NCBI GenBank assembly: GCA_022360555.1
Contig: JAKSCQ010000103.1
Span: 1 to 57,515, forward strand
DNA: 57,515 bases
DNA from: Pseudomonadales bacterium
Lineage (GTDB): Bacteria > Pseudomonadota > Gammaproteobacteria > Pseudomonadales > Alcanivoracaceae
Direction of reading: 5' to 3'
The notes below the pieces were generated by a model. The model had not been told where the DNA came from. It did no database searches and worked only from the letters and a program-made list of their open reading frames with translations. Positions 43,070 through 51,241 of the stretch are shown in pieces. Position 1 is the stretch's first letter, and each line of letters starts with the position of its first letter. A program made the translations under genes and the position numbers.

Positions 43070-43495
43070 GCAATCGCCTTATTATCGTTGTGGGATCAAT
43101 CGATAGCCGGGCTTCAACCGGAAACAGAGCCAGACATTCTACCCCCTCAAACCAGCAGCTATCCACAGGCTGACCCAGTTTTTTTCTTACACCAAAGCTG
43201 TGGATAACTGGGCAGACAACCCTGTGTGCGAAGCTCCTGATAACCCGGTGGATAATCACAAGGGCAACTTATGCCCACATTTAATGACAACCTCTCCCCG
43301 TGTCACCCCCAACAGTTACACACAGTGATACGCAAGTTGCCAACATGCTAACTATTTGTCGATAAAGAGTATTTTTCTGTTATCCACAGAAAGCCGCATC
43401 CCCTATTACAACTAATACAATCAATAAATATTTAAATATATAAAAGCTATTAACAGTTCATTTTCCCCGGCGTTTATCTGACCCTGCAAAGTGCG
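43070..43495. other. Probable chromosomal origin oriC
   Basis: The gene-free dnaA-rpmH interval. DnaA boxes: CTATCCACA (43159-43167, 8/9), TGTGGATAA (43199-43207, perfect on the minus strand), GGTGGATAA (43247-43255, 8/9) and TTATCCACA (43380-43388, perfect). An AT-rich run follows at 43405-43462 (AATAAATATTTAAATATATA near 43424-43443), the probable unwinding element, on the rpmH side of the last box. Location and layout match Pseudomonas oriC. The dnaA promoter must also lie here. Confidence 0.88.
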
Positions 43496-43524
43496 TTGAC
43501 ACCCATCGCCAATTTCCCTAGACT
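43496..43524 (+). promoter_or_regulatory. rpmH promoter
   Basis: TTGACA (43496-43501) and TAGACT (43519-43524) with a 17-base spacer, just downstream of the AT-rich part of oriC. The first perfect -35 in the region; it should drive rpmH-rnpA and probably yidC. Confidence 0.75.
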
Positions 43525-43566
43525 TGCCGCCCTTCGAATTGCTGTCTAACCCATAGGAAAGACGCC

Positions 43567-43701
43567 ATGAAACGCACTTTTCAACCCAGCGTACTCAAGC
43601 GCAAACGTGCTCACGGTTTCCGTGCCCGTATGGCTACCAAGAATGGCCGCAAGGTTCTGGCTGCCCGTCGTGCCAAGGGCCGCAAACGGTTGGCTGCCTA
43701 A
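43567..43701 (+). CDS. rpmH: 50S ribosomal protein L34
   Basis: 44 residues, very basic ([18 protein letters not shown], ending AKGRKRLAA), the normal length. Located as always next to rnpA and the origin. AGGAAA at 43555-43560 provides the ribosome site. Confidence 0.98.
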   Translation: MKRTFQPSVLKRKRAHGFRARMATKNGRKVLAARRAKGRKRLAA

Positions 43702-43739
43702 GCCAACCGTTTCTCCCTGCCTTTTCGGCTGAGGTAACA

Positions 43740-44105
43740 GTGCCCGCCACCCAGGCCTTTACCCGTCAGCATCGACTTCTCTCCGGCTCCCAGTATCAGA
43801 CTGTCTTCGACCACCCCCAGTGGAAAGTGGGCAAGGCGGCATTTCTGCTGTTGGCCACCCCCAATGGTCAGGATTTGCCCCGCCTCGGGCTGGTGATTGG
43901 CCGCAAACGAGCCAAACGTGCCGTTGACCGTGCCTGTATCAAGCGTCGTGCCCGGGAACAGTTCCGGCAACGACAGCAACAACTGACCGGACTCGACATC
44001 ATTCTTCTGGTCCGCGGCCGCATTGATCACCCGGATCCCGCCCAGGTAACCGAGCAACTGGGGGCGCTGTTCGACAAGCTGCTTGCTAAGAGCGGGCAAG
44101 CTTGA
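43740..44105 (+). CDS. rnpA: Ribonuclease P protein component
   Basis: 121 residues from a GTG start (GAGG about 6 bases upstream). The RNR-type motif appears in RKRAKRAVDRACIKRRAREQFR near residue 55-76 (split: KRAKRAVDRACIKRR). It assists RNase P RNA in 5' tRNA maturation. It follows rpmH by 38 bases. The yidD gene usually found next is missing. Confidence 0.95.
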   Translation: MPATQAFTRQHRLLSGSQYQTVFDHPQWKVGKAAFLLLATPNGQDLPRLGLVIGRKRAKRAVDRACIKRRAREQFRQRQQQLTGLDIILLVRGRIDHPDPAQVTEQLGALFDKLLAKSGQA

Positions 44106-44145
44106 GAAACTGCGGCCCGTTTTTCACGCCACAGATAAGCCTCGT

Positions 44146-45879
44146 ATGGAAATCCAGCGCGCTCTAGTGATTACCGGCATCGCCGTTGTCTCCTACCTGA
44201 TGATTCAGGCCTGGCAACGCGATTATGCCAACCCCGAAGCACCGGCCCCGGTGGAACAGGTTGCCGATAGCCAGTCCGATGCCGCCGACCTGCCCACCCC
44301 GCAGGCCGAAACCGACAGCAGTGTGCCCTCCGCCCAGCCGGATGATACCGCCAAGGTCCAGGTAGCCGATGAAAAGGCCACCCCGGTCACGGATTCCGCC
44401 AGCCGGATTCAGGTAGCTACGGATGTGCTGCGTCTGGAAATCGACCCCCGCGGGGGGGACATTGTCCGTCTGGCGCTGCCGGAATACCCCAACCATGCGG
44501 ATACCCCGGATCAGCCCTTCGTGCTGCTTGAGCAGGACAGCAACCGTACCTATGTGGCCCAGAGCGGTCTGGTGGGGCGTAACGGCACTGATTCCAGCGC
44601 CGGGCGCCCGCAATGGTCCGCCAGCCAGGACAGCTTCCGGCTGGCTGATGGCGACAAGGAACTGAACGTGGATCTGGCCCTCACCCAGGACAACGGGGTG
44701 GAGATCATCAAGCGTTATACCTTCGAGCGGGGCAGCTACCTGGTGCGGGTCAGCCATATTGTCCGTAACCATAGCAGCGAGCCGTGGTCCGGCGCCCTGT
44801 ATGGTCAGATCAAGCGTGACGGTAGCGATGACCCGGGGCTGAGCAAGCAGGGTTTTGTGCCCATGCCCACTTACCTGGGGGCCGCCTACTGGGATTCCGA
44901 GAAGCCCTATAACAAGCTCGACTTCGACGACATGCAGGAAAAGCCGCTGGATCTGAGCGTCACCGGCGGCTGGCTGGCCATGGTCCAGCACTATTTCGTG
45001 TCCGCCTGGGTGCCGGAAGCCAACCAGAAGAATCACTATTCCAGCGTTTACCTGAAGAACCGCAACCAGTACCTGCTGCGCTTTGTCAGCCCCACGGCCC
45101 AGGTGGCACCCGGTGAAGAGAAGGTGCTCTACGCCGAATTCTACGCCGGCCCGAAACAGCAGGATAATCTGGAAGCTATCAGCCCCGGGCTGAACATGAC
45201 CGTGGATTACGGCTGGCTGTGGTTTATCTCCCAGCCGATCTTCTCCCTGCTGGTCTTCCTGCAGAGCGGTGAAGTGTCCGTGTTCGGCATGGATATTGAT
45301 ATCGGTGCCGGTGTCGGCAACTGGGGGGTGGCCATCATCCTGCTGACCTTCATCATCAAGGCGATCTTCTTCAAGCTCAGTGCTACCAGCTATCGCTCCA
45401 TGGCGAAAATGCGCAAGGTGGCGCCGGAGATGCAGCGCATCAAGGAGCAGAACAAGAACGACAAGCAGAAAGCACAGATGGAAACCATGAAGCTGTTCCA
45501 GCGCGAGAAGATCAATCCGCTGGGCGGCTGTTTGCCCATGCTGGTGCAGATGCCGGTGTTCATCGCCCTCTATTATGTGCTGCTGGAATCCGTGGAGCTG
45601 CGCCAGGCACCGTTCTTCCTGTGGATCAACGACCTGTCGGTGATGGACCCGTACTTTGTGCTGCCCATCCTGATGGGGGCGTCCATGTTCCTGCAGACCC
45701 GCCTCAACCCGACCCCGGCGGACCCCATGCAGGCCCAGGTCATGAAGTGGATGCCCGTCGTGTTCTCCGTGTTCATGCTGTGGTTCCCGGCCGGCCTGGT
45801 TCTGTACTGGCTGACCAACAACCTGTTGTCCATTGCCCAGCAGTGGGTGATTACCCGCAAGATCGAGAACGAAGGCTGA
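44146..45879 (+). CDS. yidC: Membrane protein insertase YidC
   Basis: 577 residues. There is an N-terminal TM (ALVITGIAVVSYLMIQAW), an acidic linker, a large periplasmic beta domain (about 60-350), then five TM helices with the C1 loop (MRKVAPEMQRIKEQ) and the conserved NPLGGCLPMLVQMPVFIALY. It inserts proteins into the inner membrane with or without SecYEG. The ATG at 44146 gives the family N-terminus MEIQRALVITG; the frame is open back to 44083, overlapping rnpA. Confidence 0.97.
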   Translation: MEIQRALVITGIAVVSYLMIQAWQRDYANPEAPAPVEQVADSQSDAADLPTPQAETDSSVPSAQPDDTAKVQVADEKATPVTDSASRIQVATDVLRLEIDPRGGDIVRLALPEYPNHADTPDQPFVLLEQDSNRTYVAQSGLVGRNGTDSSAGRPQWSASQDSFRLADGDKELNVDLALTQDNGVEIIKRYTFERGSYLVRVSHIVRNHSSEPWSGALYGQIKRDGSDDPGLSKQGFVPMPTYLGAAYWDSEKPYNKLDFDDMQEKPLDLSVTGGWLAMVQHYFVSAWVPEANQKNHYSSVYLKNRNQYLLRFVSPTAQVAPGEEKVLYAEFYAGPKQQDNLEAISPGLNMTVDYGWLWFISQPIFSLLVFLQSGEVSVFGMDIDIGAGVGNWGVAIILLTFIIKAIFFKLSATSYRSMAKMRKVAPEMQRIKEQNKNDKQKAQMETMKLFQREKINPLGGCLPMLVQMPVFIALYYVLLESVELRQAPFFLWINDLSVMDPYFVLPILMGASMFLQTRLNPTPADPMQAQVMKWMPVVFSVFMLWFPAGLVLYWLTNNLLSIAQQWVITRKIENEG

Positions 45880-45892
45880 TTGTCCGGCTTCC

Positions 45893-45926
45893 AGAGCGGA
45901 GATGACCTGACGGTCATTTCCGCTCT
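45893..45926. repeat. 15-bp hairpin just before mnmE
   Basis: AGAGCGGAGATGACC (45893-45907) pairs with GGTCATTTCCGCTCT (45912-45926) with one G-T wobble and a TGAC loop. It ends 11 bases before the mnmE ATG and includes the place where a ribosome site would lie, so it might limit mnmE translation or attenuate read-through. No U-tract follows. Confidence 0.6.
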
Positions 45927-45937
45927 ACAATCGCATT

Positions 45938-47308
45938 ATGCAAACCCATTCCCAAGACACCATTGTCGCCATTGCCACCGCCCCCGGCCGGGGCGGGGTT
46001 GGCGTGGTGCGCCTGTCCGGGCCCAGTGCCGAGCGGATCGCCAGGGAGTTGATTGGTGAGCGCGTACTGACGCCTCGCAGGGCGCTGTTCGCCAGTTTTC
46101 ATGACCGCGAGGGCGATGTCATCGATGAAGGTCTGGTGATCAGTTTCCCCGGTCCGCACTCCTTTACCGGCGAAGACGTGGTGGAACTGCAGGGCCACGG
46201 CGGGCCGGTGATTCTGGATATGCTGGTGGCGGCCTGCATTGACGCCGGTGCCCGCCAGGCCCGTGCTGGGGAATTTTCCCAGCGCGCTTTCCTCAACGAC
46301 AAGATGGACCTGGCCCAGGCCGAGGCCATTGCTGATCTCATTGATGCCGGTACCATAGCCTCTGCCCGCGCGGCCCTGAATTCCCTGCAGGGGGCGTTTT
46401 CCGACGAGGTGAATATCCTGGTGGAGGCGCTGATCACCCTGCGCATCTATGTGGAAGCGGCCATCGACTTCCCTGAAGAGGAAATCGATTTCCTTTCCGG
46501 CGGCAAGGTGGCCAGCGATCTGCGGGACCTGTGTATCCAGTGTCAGCGAGTCCTGGAGGAAGCCAGGCAGGGACGCCTGATCCGTGAAGGCATGACCCTG
46601 GTCATCGCCGGCAAACCCAACGCCGGCAAGTCATCACTGATGAATGCCCTGGCCGGCTTCGATGCCGCCATCGTCACCGAGATCGCCGGCACAACCCGCG
46701 ATGTCCTGCGCGAATCCATCCAGTTGGACGGCATGCCGCTGAACCTGATCGATACCGCGGGGCTGCGCGACAGTGCCGACGTGGTTGAACAGGAAGGCAT
46801 TCGCCGCGCCTATGAGGAAATGAAAAAAGCGGATCGCCTGCTGGTGATGGTGGATTCCCGGGAAAGCGATATCGACCCCATGGATATCCACAGCCTGCTG
46901 CCGCAAAGCCAGCAGCAACTGGAAAACCTGCGTCTGCCCATCACCGTGGTCCTGAACAAGGCGGACCTGTCCGGCTTGAACACCGGCCCCCGTGCGGACG
47001 GCACCTTCGTGATTTCCGCCACCACCGGCGCCGGCCTGCCGGCCCTGCGTGAGCACCTGAAACTTGCGGCCGGCTACCAGGGCGAAGCCCAGAGCCGTTT
47101 TTCCGCCCGCCGCCGCCACATCACAGCTCTCGAGCATGCCCTGGCAGCACTGGAAAGCGGCGAGCACCAGCTGCACACCCAGGCCGCGGGTGAATTATTG
47201 GCCGAAGACCTGCGCGCCGCCCAGAAAGCCCTGGAGGAAATCACCGGCGCCTTCACCGCCGATGACCTGCTTGGGCGGATCTTTTCTTCCTTCTGTATCG
47301 GCAAGTAG
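45938..47308 (+). CDS. mnmE: tRNA modification GTPase MnmE
   Basis: 456 residues. The N-terminal folate-binding domain ([19 protein letters not shown]) is followed by a helical domain and an inserted G domain with G1 [13 protein letters not shown]3 DTAGLR and G4 NKAD, and the C-terminal FCIGK with catalytic Cys. With MnmG it makes the cmnm5 group on U34 of tRNAs. mnmG, rsmG and parAB, which often follow, are not here; an unrelated cluster follows instead. Confidence 0.97.
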   Translation: MQTHSQDTIVAIATAPGRGGVGVVRLSGPSAERIARELIGERVLTPRRALFASFHDREGDVIDEGLVISFPGPHSFTGEDVVELQGHGGPVILDMLVAACIDAGARQARAGEFSQRAFLNDKMDLAQAEAIADLIDAGTIASARAALNSLQGAFSDEVNILVEALITLRIYVEAAIDFPEEEIDFLSGGKVASDLRDLCIQCQRVLEEARQGRLIREGMTLVIAGKPNAGKSSLMNALAGFDAAIVTEIAGTTRDVLRESIQLDGMPLNLIDTAGLRDSADVVEQEGIRRAYEEMKKADRLLVMVDSRESDIDPMDIHSLLPQSQQQLENLRLPITVVLNKADLSGLNTGPRADGTFVISATTGAGLPALREHLKLAAGYQGEAQSRFSARRRHITALEHALAALESGEHQLHTQAAGELLAEDLRAAQKALEEITGAFTADDLLGRIFSSFCIGK

Positions 47309-47612
47309 TCCCGCCTGCTGGCCGGTACAGAGGCTATGTTTTTCTTCTCCCCCCTGAACGGTTCTCACTGATAGCTCATTTCATTGAGACTGGCAAAAAG
47401 TTCATATTCCTGACTTTTCCGCCCATCTGCAGATGGATGGAAAAAACATCGTTAAAACAGCGATATAAATCACCGTATACAAAATATTGCTGTTGATCAT
47501 TGTTTGGCCAGTACGATCGCGCCAATTTTGTGGAAGCAGATAGAAAACGCCTGTGAATATTTTCACCGGCAGGAAATAAGAATAACGAAAAATGTATACG
47601 GGAGAGTGGGTG
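47309..47612. other. Upstream region of the surface-protein cluster, with palindrome
   Basis: No gene is visible. CCATCTGCAGATGG (47423-47436) is a perfect 14-bp palindrome. GTGAA and TTCAC flank TATT near 47552-47565. The interval is AT-rich relative to the window, as expected for a promoter region, but no convincing -35/-10 pair was identified. A regulator-binding site at 47423 is inference. Confidence 0.5.
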
Positions 47613-49247
47613 ATGCAGACGCTACGTCACTGCATTAGCACTATATGCACCCCAGGAGCTTTCGGGTTACTGGTTCTGGTGTTGCTGCTGCCCGGCACCA
47701 CTATGGCGGCTTTGGAAAAGCTGGATGATTCCGCCATGGCGAATGTCAGCGGTGCCGGCCTTGCGTTTGTCTGGGAAGACTTTCGCTGGTTGACTAAGCC
47801 CACCAGCTATTTTGAACAAGTGGGTTCCGGAGTATCACCGGACACGACGTTCAAGCGTGGTGACCTGCGTTGGTATGGTGTCAGTCTGTCTTCCAAATCC
47901 CTGGGATATACCTGGACACAGACCGGTAATTCCATGGATGCCTGTGCCGGTAACGGCAGTGGTGGTCTGGGTTGTCCCATTGGCGGACCGGTAGCCAACT
48001 TTTCTGCCCATGATAACCCCTATGTATTGAGGGTCATGGATTACGCAGGCGATGGCGGCGACGCCAGTCAGATTGGAAACGGCATCGTAACCTGGGACGG
48101 CAATACCGATCCTGCTGGCTCCAGTCGCACGGTTCTGGAGTTTCTCGCCCCCACCGAGCAGCCGGATTACCGCTTTGCTTTCTGGGGAGAAATCGAAGCG
48201 GGCAAGAATCCGGCCACGTTGAGCAATCAAGGGCTGCTCAAGACCCAGACCATTATCCAGGGCAATGCGTCCGACAGTGTGCTGCGCCTGTTCCAGTTCA
48301 CCGAGCCAGGCAACAACACTCTGGCCCTGCTGTATCACAGCCACCTGCAGGGCGATTTCCGTTTCAGTGCCAACCAGATCGCGGGCCAGCACAGCGATGT
48401 GCTGGGGCAGCCGGTGGCGTTTGATCAGCGTGCCGGTCTGCATTTCCGTCATGTGGATGCCTATATTCCCCTCGGCCATCTGTTTTACCAGGCCCTGACC
48501 ATTGATGTACCTCGTGATGGTCTGGGCAACCCGGTGCAGAACGGCAACTTTGTTCTGGAAGTGGATGCCATTCCCGATGAGCTGGCGGTGTATCGGCGCC
48601 ATTACAGCCTGGCGGTGCCGGATGCGCCGGATGCGGGCTATGTCACCGCTAGGGCGGCACTGCTCACCAACACACCAGGGGCCACGCCGTCGGTCACCGT
48701 GCCGGACAACTATTTCAAGACCCACGGGTACTCACGCTGGGGGGACTGGTATCCCTGCCAGGGGGTGGGCTGTGCCAACCCGCCCTCATCCATGCCGGCA
48801 GAACGCAATGCCTACAACACCACCAATGACGGGATTTTTTTTCGCAAATGTGTGGGCTGTTCCAATTTTGATGCCTTTGCTTACCGCATGACGGCGGTGG
48901 ATGTTCGCGCCGGCAATAATGAATTTACCTGCCCCGGTAACTGGTCGGGCTGTTCCAGCAACCCGACGCGATACCACACAACGGTTCAGAACTGCAGCCC
49001 CGGTGTCTCCGGTGATGCCCGCTTCCAGTGTGGTTACGGTGGCGGTTATTCCTTGCCGGCAGGTCGGGCTACCACCGTCAACGGCAAGGTTAATCCTATG
49101 CATTACATCACCACCCTGTCCGGAGATGCCCCGTCCGCGAGCCCGATCAATGTCATTAATACCGGAGTGGCGAATCTGGGGGATTCCCGTATCGAGGGGA
49201 TGGTGATCAATGAATTCCGCTTTACCAGCTTTTCGGCACAGTACTAG
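47613..49247 (+). CDS. Exported cysteine-rich protein with LxxLDD...VSG motif (cluster gene 1)
   Basis: 544 residues, unrecognised. A Sec signal peptide (hydrophobic GLLVLVLLLPG) is cut near TTMA, followed at once by ALEKLDDSAMANVSGAG, the motif shared by the four genes of this cluster. The body is beta-rich. The C-terminal third has close Cys pairs (CQGVGC, CVGC, CPGNWSGC) likely to be disulfides. The end EFRFTSFSAQY has aromatic residues like an outer-membrane or autotransporter strand. GGAGAG at 47601-47606 decides the start at 47613 rather than 47592. The cluster continues 10 bases later. Surface or secreted location is inferred; DUF6160-type proteins of Acinetobacter and relatives look similar from memory. 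Confidence 0.75.
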   Translation: MQTLRHCISTICTPGAFGLLVLVLLLPGTTMAALEKLDDSAMANVSGAGLAFVWEDFRWLTKPTSYFEQVGSGVSPDTTFKRGDLRWYGVSLSSKSLGYTWTQTGNSMDACAGNGSGGLGCPIGGPVANFSAHDNPYVLRVMDYAGDGGDASQIGNGIVTWDGNTDPAGSSRTVLEFLAPTEQPDYRFAFWGEIEAGKNPATLSNQGLLKTQTIIQGNASDSVLRLFQFTEPGNNTLALLYHSHLQGDFRFSANQIAGQHSDVLGQPVAFDQRAGLHFRHVDAYIPLGHLFYQALTIDVPRDGLGNPVQNGNFVLEVDAIPDELAVYRRHYSLAVPDAPDAGYVTARAALLTNTPGATPSVTVPDNYFKTHGYSRWGDWYPCQGVGCANPPSSMPAERNAYNTTNDGIFFRKCVGCSNFDAFAYRMTAVDVRAGNNEFTCPGNWSGCSSNPTRYHTTVQNCSPGVSGDARFQCGYGGGYSLPAGRATTVNGKVNPMHYITTLSGDAPSASPINVINTGVANLGDSRIEGMVINEFRFTSFSAQY

Positions 49248-49257
49248 GGGAGGGCAA

Positions 49258-49902
49258 ATGACAATGCGCTCAATGAGGATGGTACCGCTATTGCTGGCCT
49301 GTGCCCTGGCAAATGCCGACAGCATGCAGCCCCTGGATGATGCCGCCATGTCCGGTGTCACCGGCCGGGAGGGCATTGGTCTGAACATGGAATTCCTGAT
49401 CAATACGGATATCGCCGGCGATGGCAGTATCGTGCACCACTCATGTCCAGCCTTCTCTGCGTCCACGCCCAACGGCACCCCGGATTGTCGCATCGCCCTG
49501 CGTTTCAATGACCGAGATGATTCCTGGCTGGTGCTCAAGGATTACCACGGTGTGTTGCGTTTCAACAAAGCCCATCTGGATGCCGCCCGCACCAATTCAA
49601 GTCCCTCAGGCTATTGTGATGATGAGTGTTCAGCCCGTTTTGGCGCCGGTTTTGATCCCAATAACCGACTGGCTTTTCAGCTGACTTACGATCATGCCGG
49701 CGTGATGGATAATTCTGCCTACTACGGGGATTTTGATCTGTACGTGAACCTGAAAATAGCGGCGGAATTTGGCGCTACCGGGTATCTGGATAACAACACC
49801 ACCGGGACTGCTCTTGGCTTTCGTGCGGCAGATGGTCCCAATGCAGTCAACGGCGCAGCTCAAATGCGCTTTGACGGCGCCATGAAAATGTACGGTTACT
49901 AG
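49258..49902 (+). CDS. Exported protein with LDDAAMSGVTG motif (cluster gene 2)
   Basis: 214 residues. A signal peptide (MVPLLLACALANA) is followed by MQPLDDAAMSGVTGREG, the cluster motif. The mature part is a likely beta-sandwich (CRIALRFNDRDDSWLVLKDY, then NRLAFQLTYDHAG). Cys occur in pairs (HHSC with PDCR; YCDDEC). The C-terminus ends MKMYGY. GGAGGG precedes the ATG at 49258, 10 bases after the previous stop; an in-frame ATG at 49210 would overlap gene 1. It resembles in plan the mature domains of genes 3 and 4. The function is unknown. Confidence 0.72.
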   Translation: MTMRSMRMVPLLLACALANADSMQPLDDAAMSGVTGREGIGLNMEFLINTDIAGDGSIVHHSCPAFSASTPNGTPDCRIALRFNDRDDSWLVLKDYHGVLRFNKAHLDAARTNSSPSGYCDDECSARFGAGFDPNNRLAFQLTYDHAGVMDNSAYYGDFDLYVNLKIAAEFGATGYLDNNTTGTALGFRAADGPNAVNGAAQMRFDGAMKMYGY

Positions 49903-49912
49903 GCGGATAAGA

Positions 49913-51241
49913 ATGAAAATAACAATATTCATCCTTTCCGGTTTTCTGTTCGGCCCTATGACGCTAGGGATGTTGGCCATTGCGCCTGTTTCTCATGCCC
50001 TTACTTTGCAGCCACTCGAAGAATCTGAATTACGCGGTGTGGTGGCTCAGGGTTTGATTATTAACGACAAGATTACCGGAACGGAACTGGCAGGGGAAAA
50101 CGAGTATTCGACGCCGTTCAATTTCTACCGTATGGGCCTGGACGGCGAGTTGGAATTGAACATGAACATGTCCAAGATCCAGCTGGGTTGTGGTGGTATC
50201 AATGATTATCTGGCTCCGCAACAGGGCTGCGATATCGATCTGGACTATGTCAGCCTGATGGGGCGTGATGGCAGTGAGTTGGGTGACCCCGGCAGCCTGT
50301 TCACTTTGACACGCCCTTATATTGAAGTGGCCGTCAAAAATGATGATATCCCTACCCTGCGAGAAGTCGTTGGTATAAAGATCGGCGCACAAAAGGCAGA
50401 CGGGGGGATGAGCATCGGTCGGGTCTACGACCAGAATGGTATTGTTAACCAGGAAAATATGTTGAACAGGACCTGTGACCCTTCAGCAACAGTCGGGAAT
50501 ACAGTGTTGGGCTGCCATTCTGGCGTGAATACGGTAAGCGGTTTTCTGGGTACTGAGATGTCCCTTTCCATGCGTGTTAAAGCCACGGTTTGTGCGGGGG
50601 GGCTAATCGGTGACTTTTGTCTGGGGATTCCTATCGGACTAGATGCCTGGGGCTGTATTGGTAGAACGGCTACAAATGAAGACACCTGCGGAACAGCCAA
50701 AAGTGATGCGCTATTTATTGATATTGCTGGTACCCGTCTGAACAACCTTGGGTTGAATGCTGCCCAGCTGAAACTAAATGATGCGGCTGTGGCTCCTGGG
50801 CTTGCAGACCTGCTGGGCAATGTCTATGCCTCACTGGATGCCAATACCCGCTTGCTGCATAAAATCACCTTTGAAGATACCAGTGATTTCTTCCTCTCGT
50901 TTCAACGAGAACCCATCGCCTACCCTCGTTACAGCAAGACCACACCGACTCAGGAATTTATCGACAATGGCACCCTGACGACGGCGCTGGATGCTTGCGC
51001 AGGGACCAGCTTTGCGTCTTCACGGTGTGACAGTGCTTATTCGGTGCCTGCCAATACCGGTTGGTGGATGAATGCACCCTCAGTAAAACTGAACGACGTT
51101 TATAACGATAATGCCCAGTTGGGTAACTTGACGATCGGTGATGCTTTGTCATTGCTTGCTACCCCCGGCTACAAGATTGAGCAGGCCAACTTCAAGCTGG
51201 AACCGGCTCAGAACTGCTATGGGAGTACCACGTTTTGCTAG
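49913..51241 (+). CDS. Exported cysteine-pair-rich protein (cluster gene 3)
   Basis: 442 residues. The signal peptide ends near PVSHA, followed by LTLQPLEESELRGVVAQG, where the final glycine of the motif is shifted. The sequence has at least six close Cys pairs (for example LGCGG with QQGCD, CAGGLIGDFC, CIGRTATNEDTC, CYGSTTFC). This even spacing predicts disulfide-stabilised extracellular loops. Segments such as LELNMNMSKIQL and TRPYIEVAVKNDD suggest beta structure. It starts 10 bases after gene 2. Base composition is lower in GC than that of the housekeeping genes. The function is unknown. Confidence 0.7.
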   Translation: MKITIFILSGFLFGPMTLGMLAIAPVSHALTLQPLEESELRGVVAQGLIINDKITGTELAGENEYSTPFNFYRMGLDGELELNMNMSKIQLGCGGINDYLAPQQGCDIDLDYVSLMGRDGSELGDPGSLFTLTRPYIEVAVKNDDIPTLREVVGIKIGAQKADGGMSIGRVYDQNGIVNQENMLNRTCDPSATVGNTVLGCHSGVNTVSGFLGTEMSLSMRVKATVCAGGLIGDFCLGIPIGLDAWGCIGRTATNEDTCGTAKSDALFIDIAGTRLNNLGLNAAQLKLNDAAVAPGLADLLGNVYASLDANTRLLHKITFEDTSDFFLSFQREPIAYPRYSKTTPTQEFIDNGTLTTALDACAGTSFASSRCDSAYSVPANTGWWMNAPSVKLNDVYNDNAQLGNLTIGDALSLLATPGYKIEQANFKLEPAQNCYGSTTFC

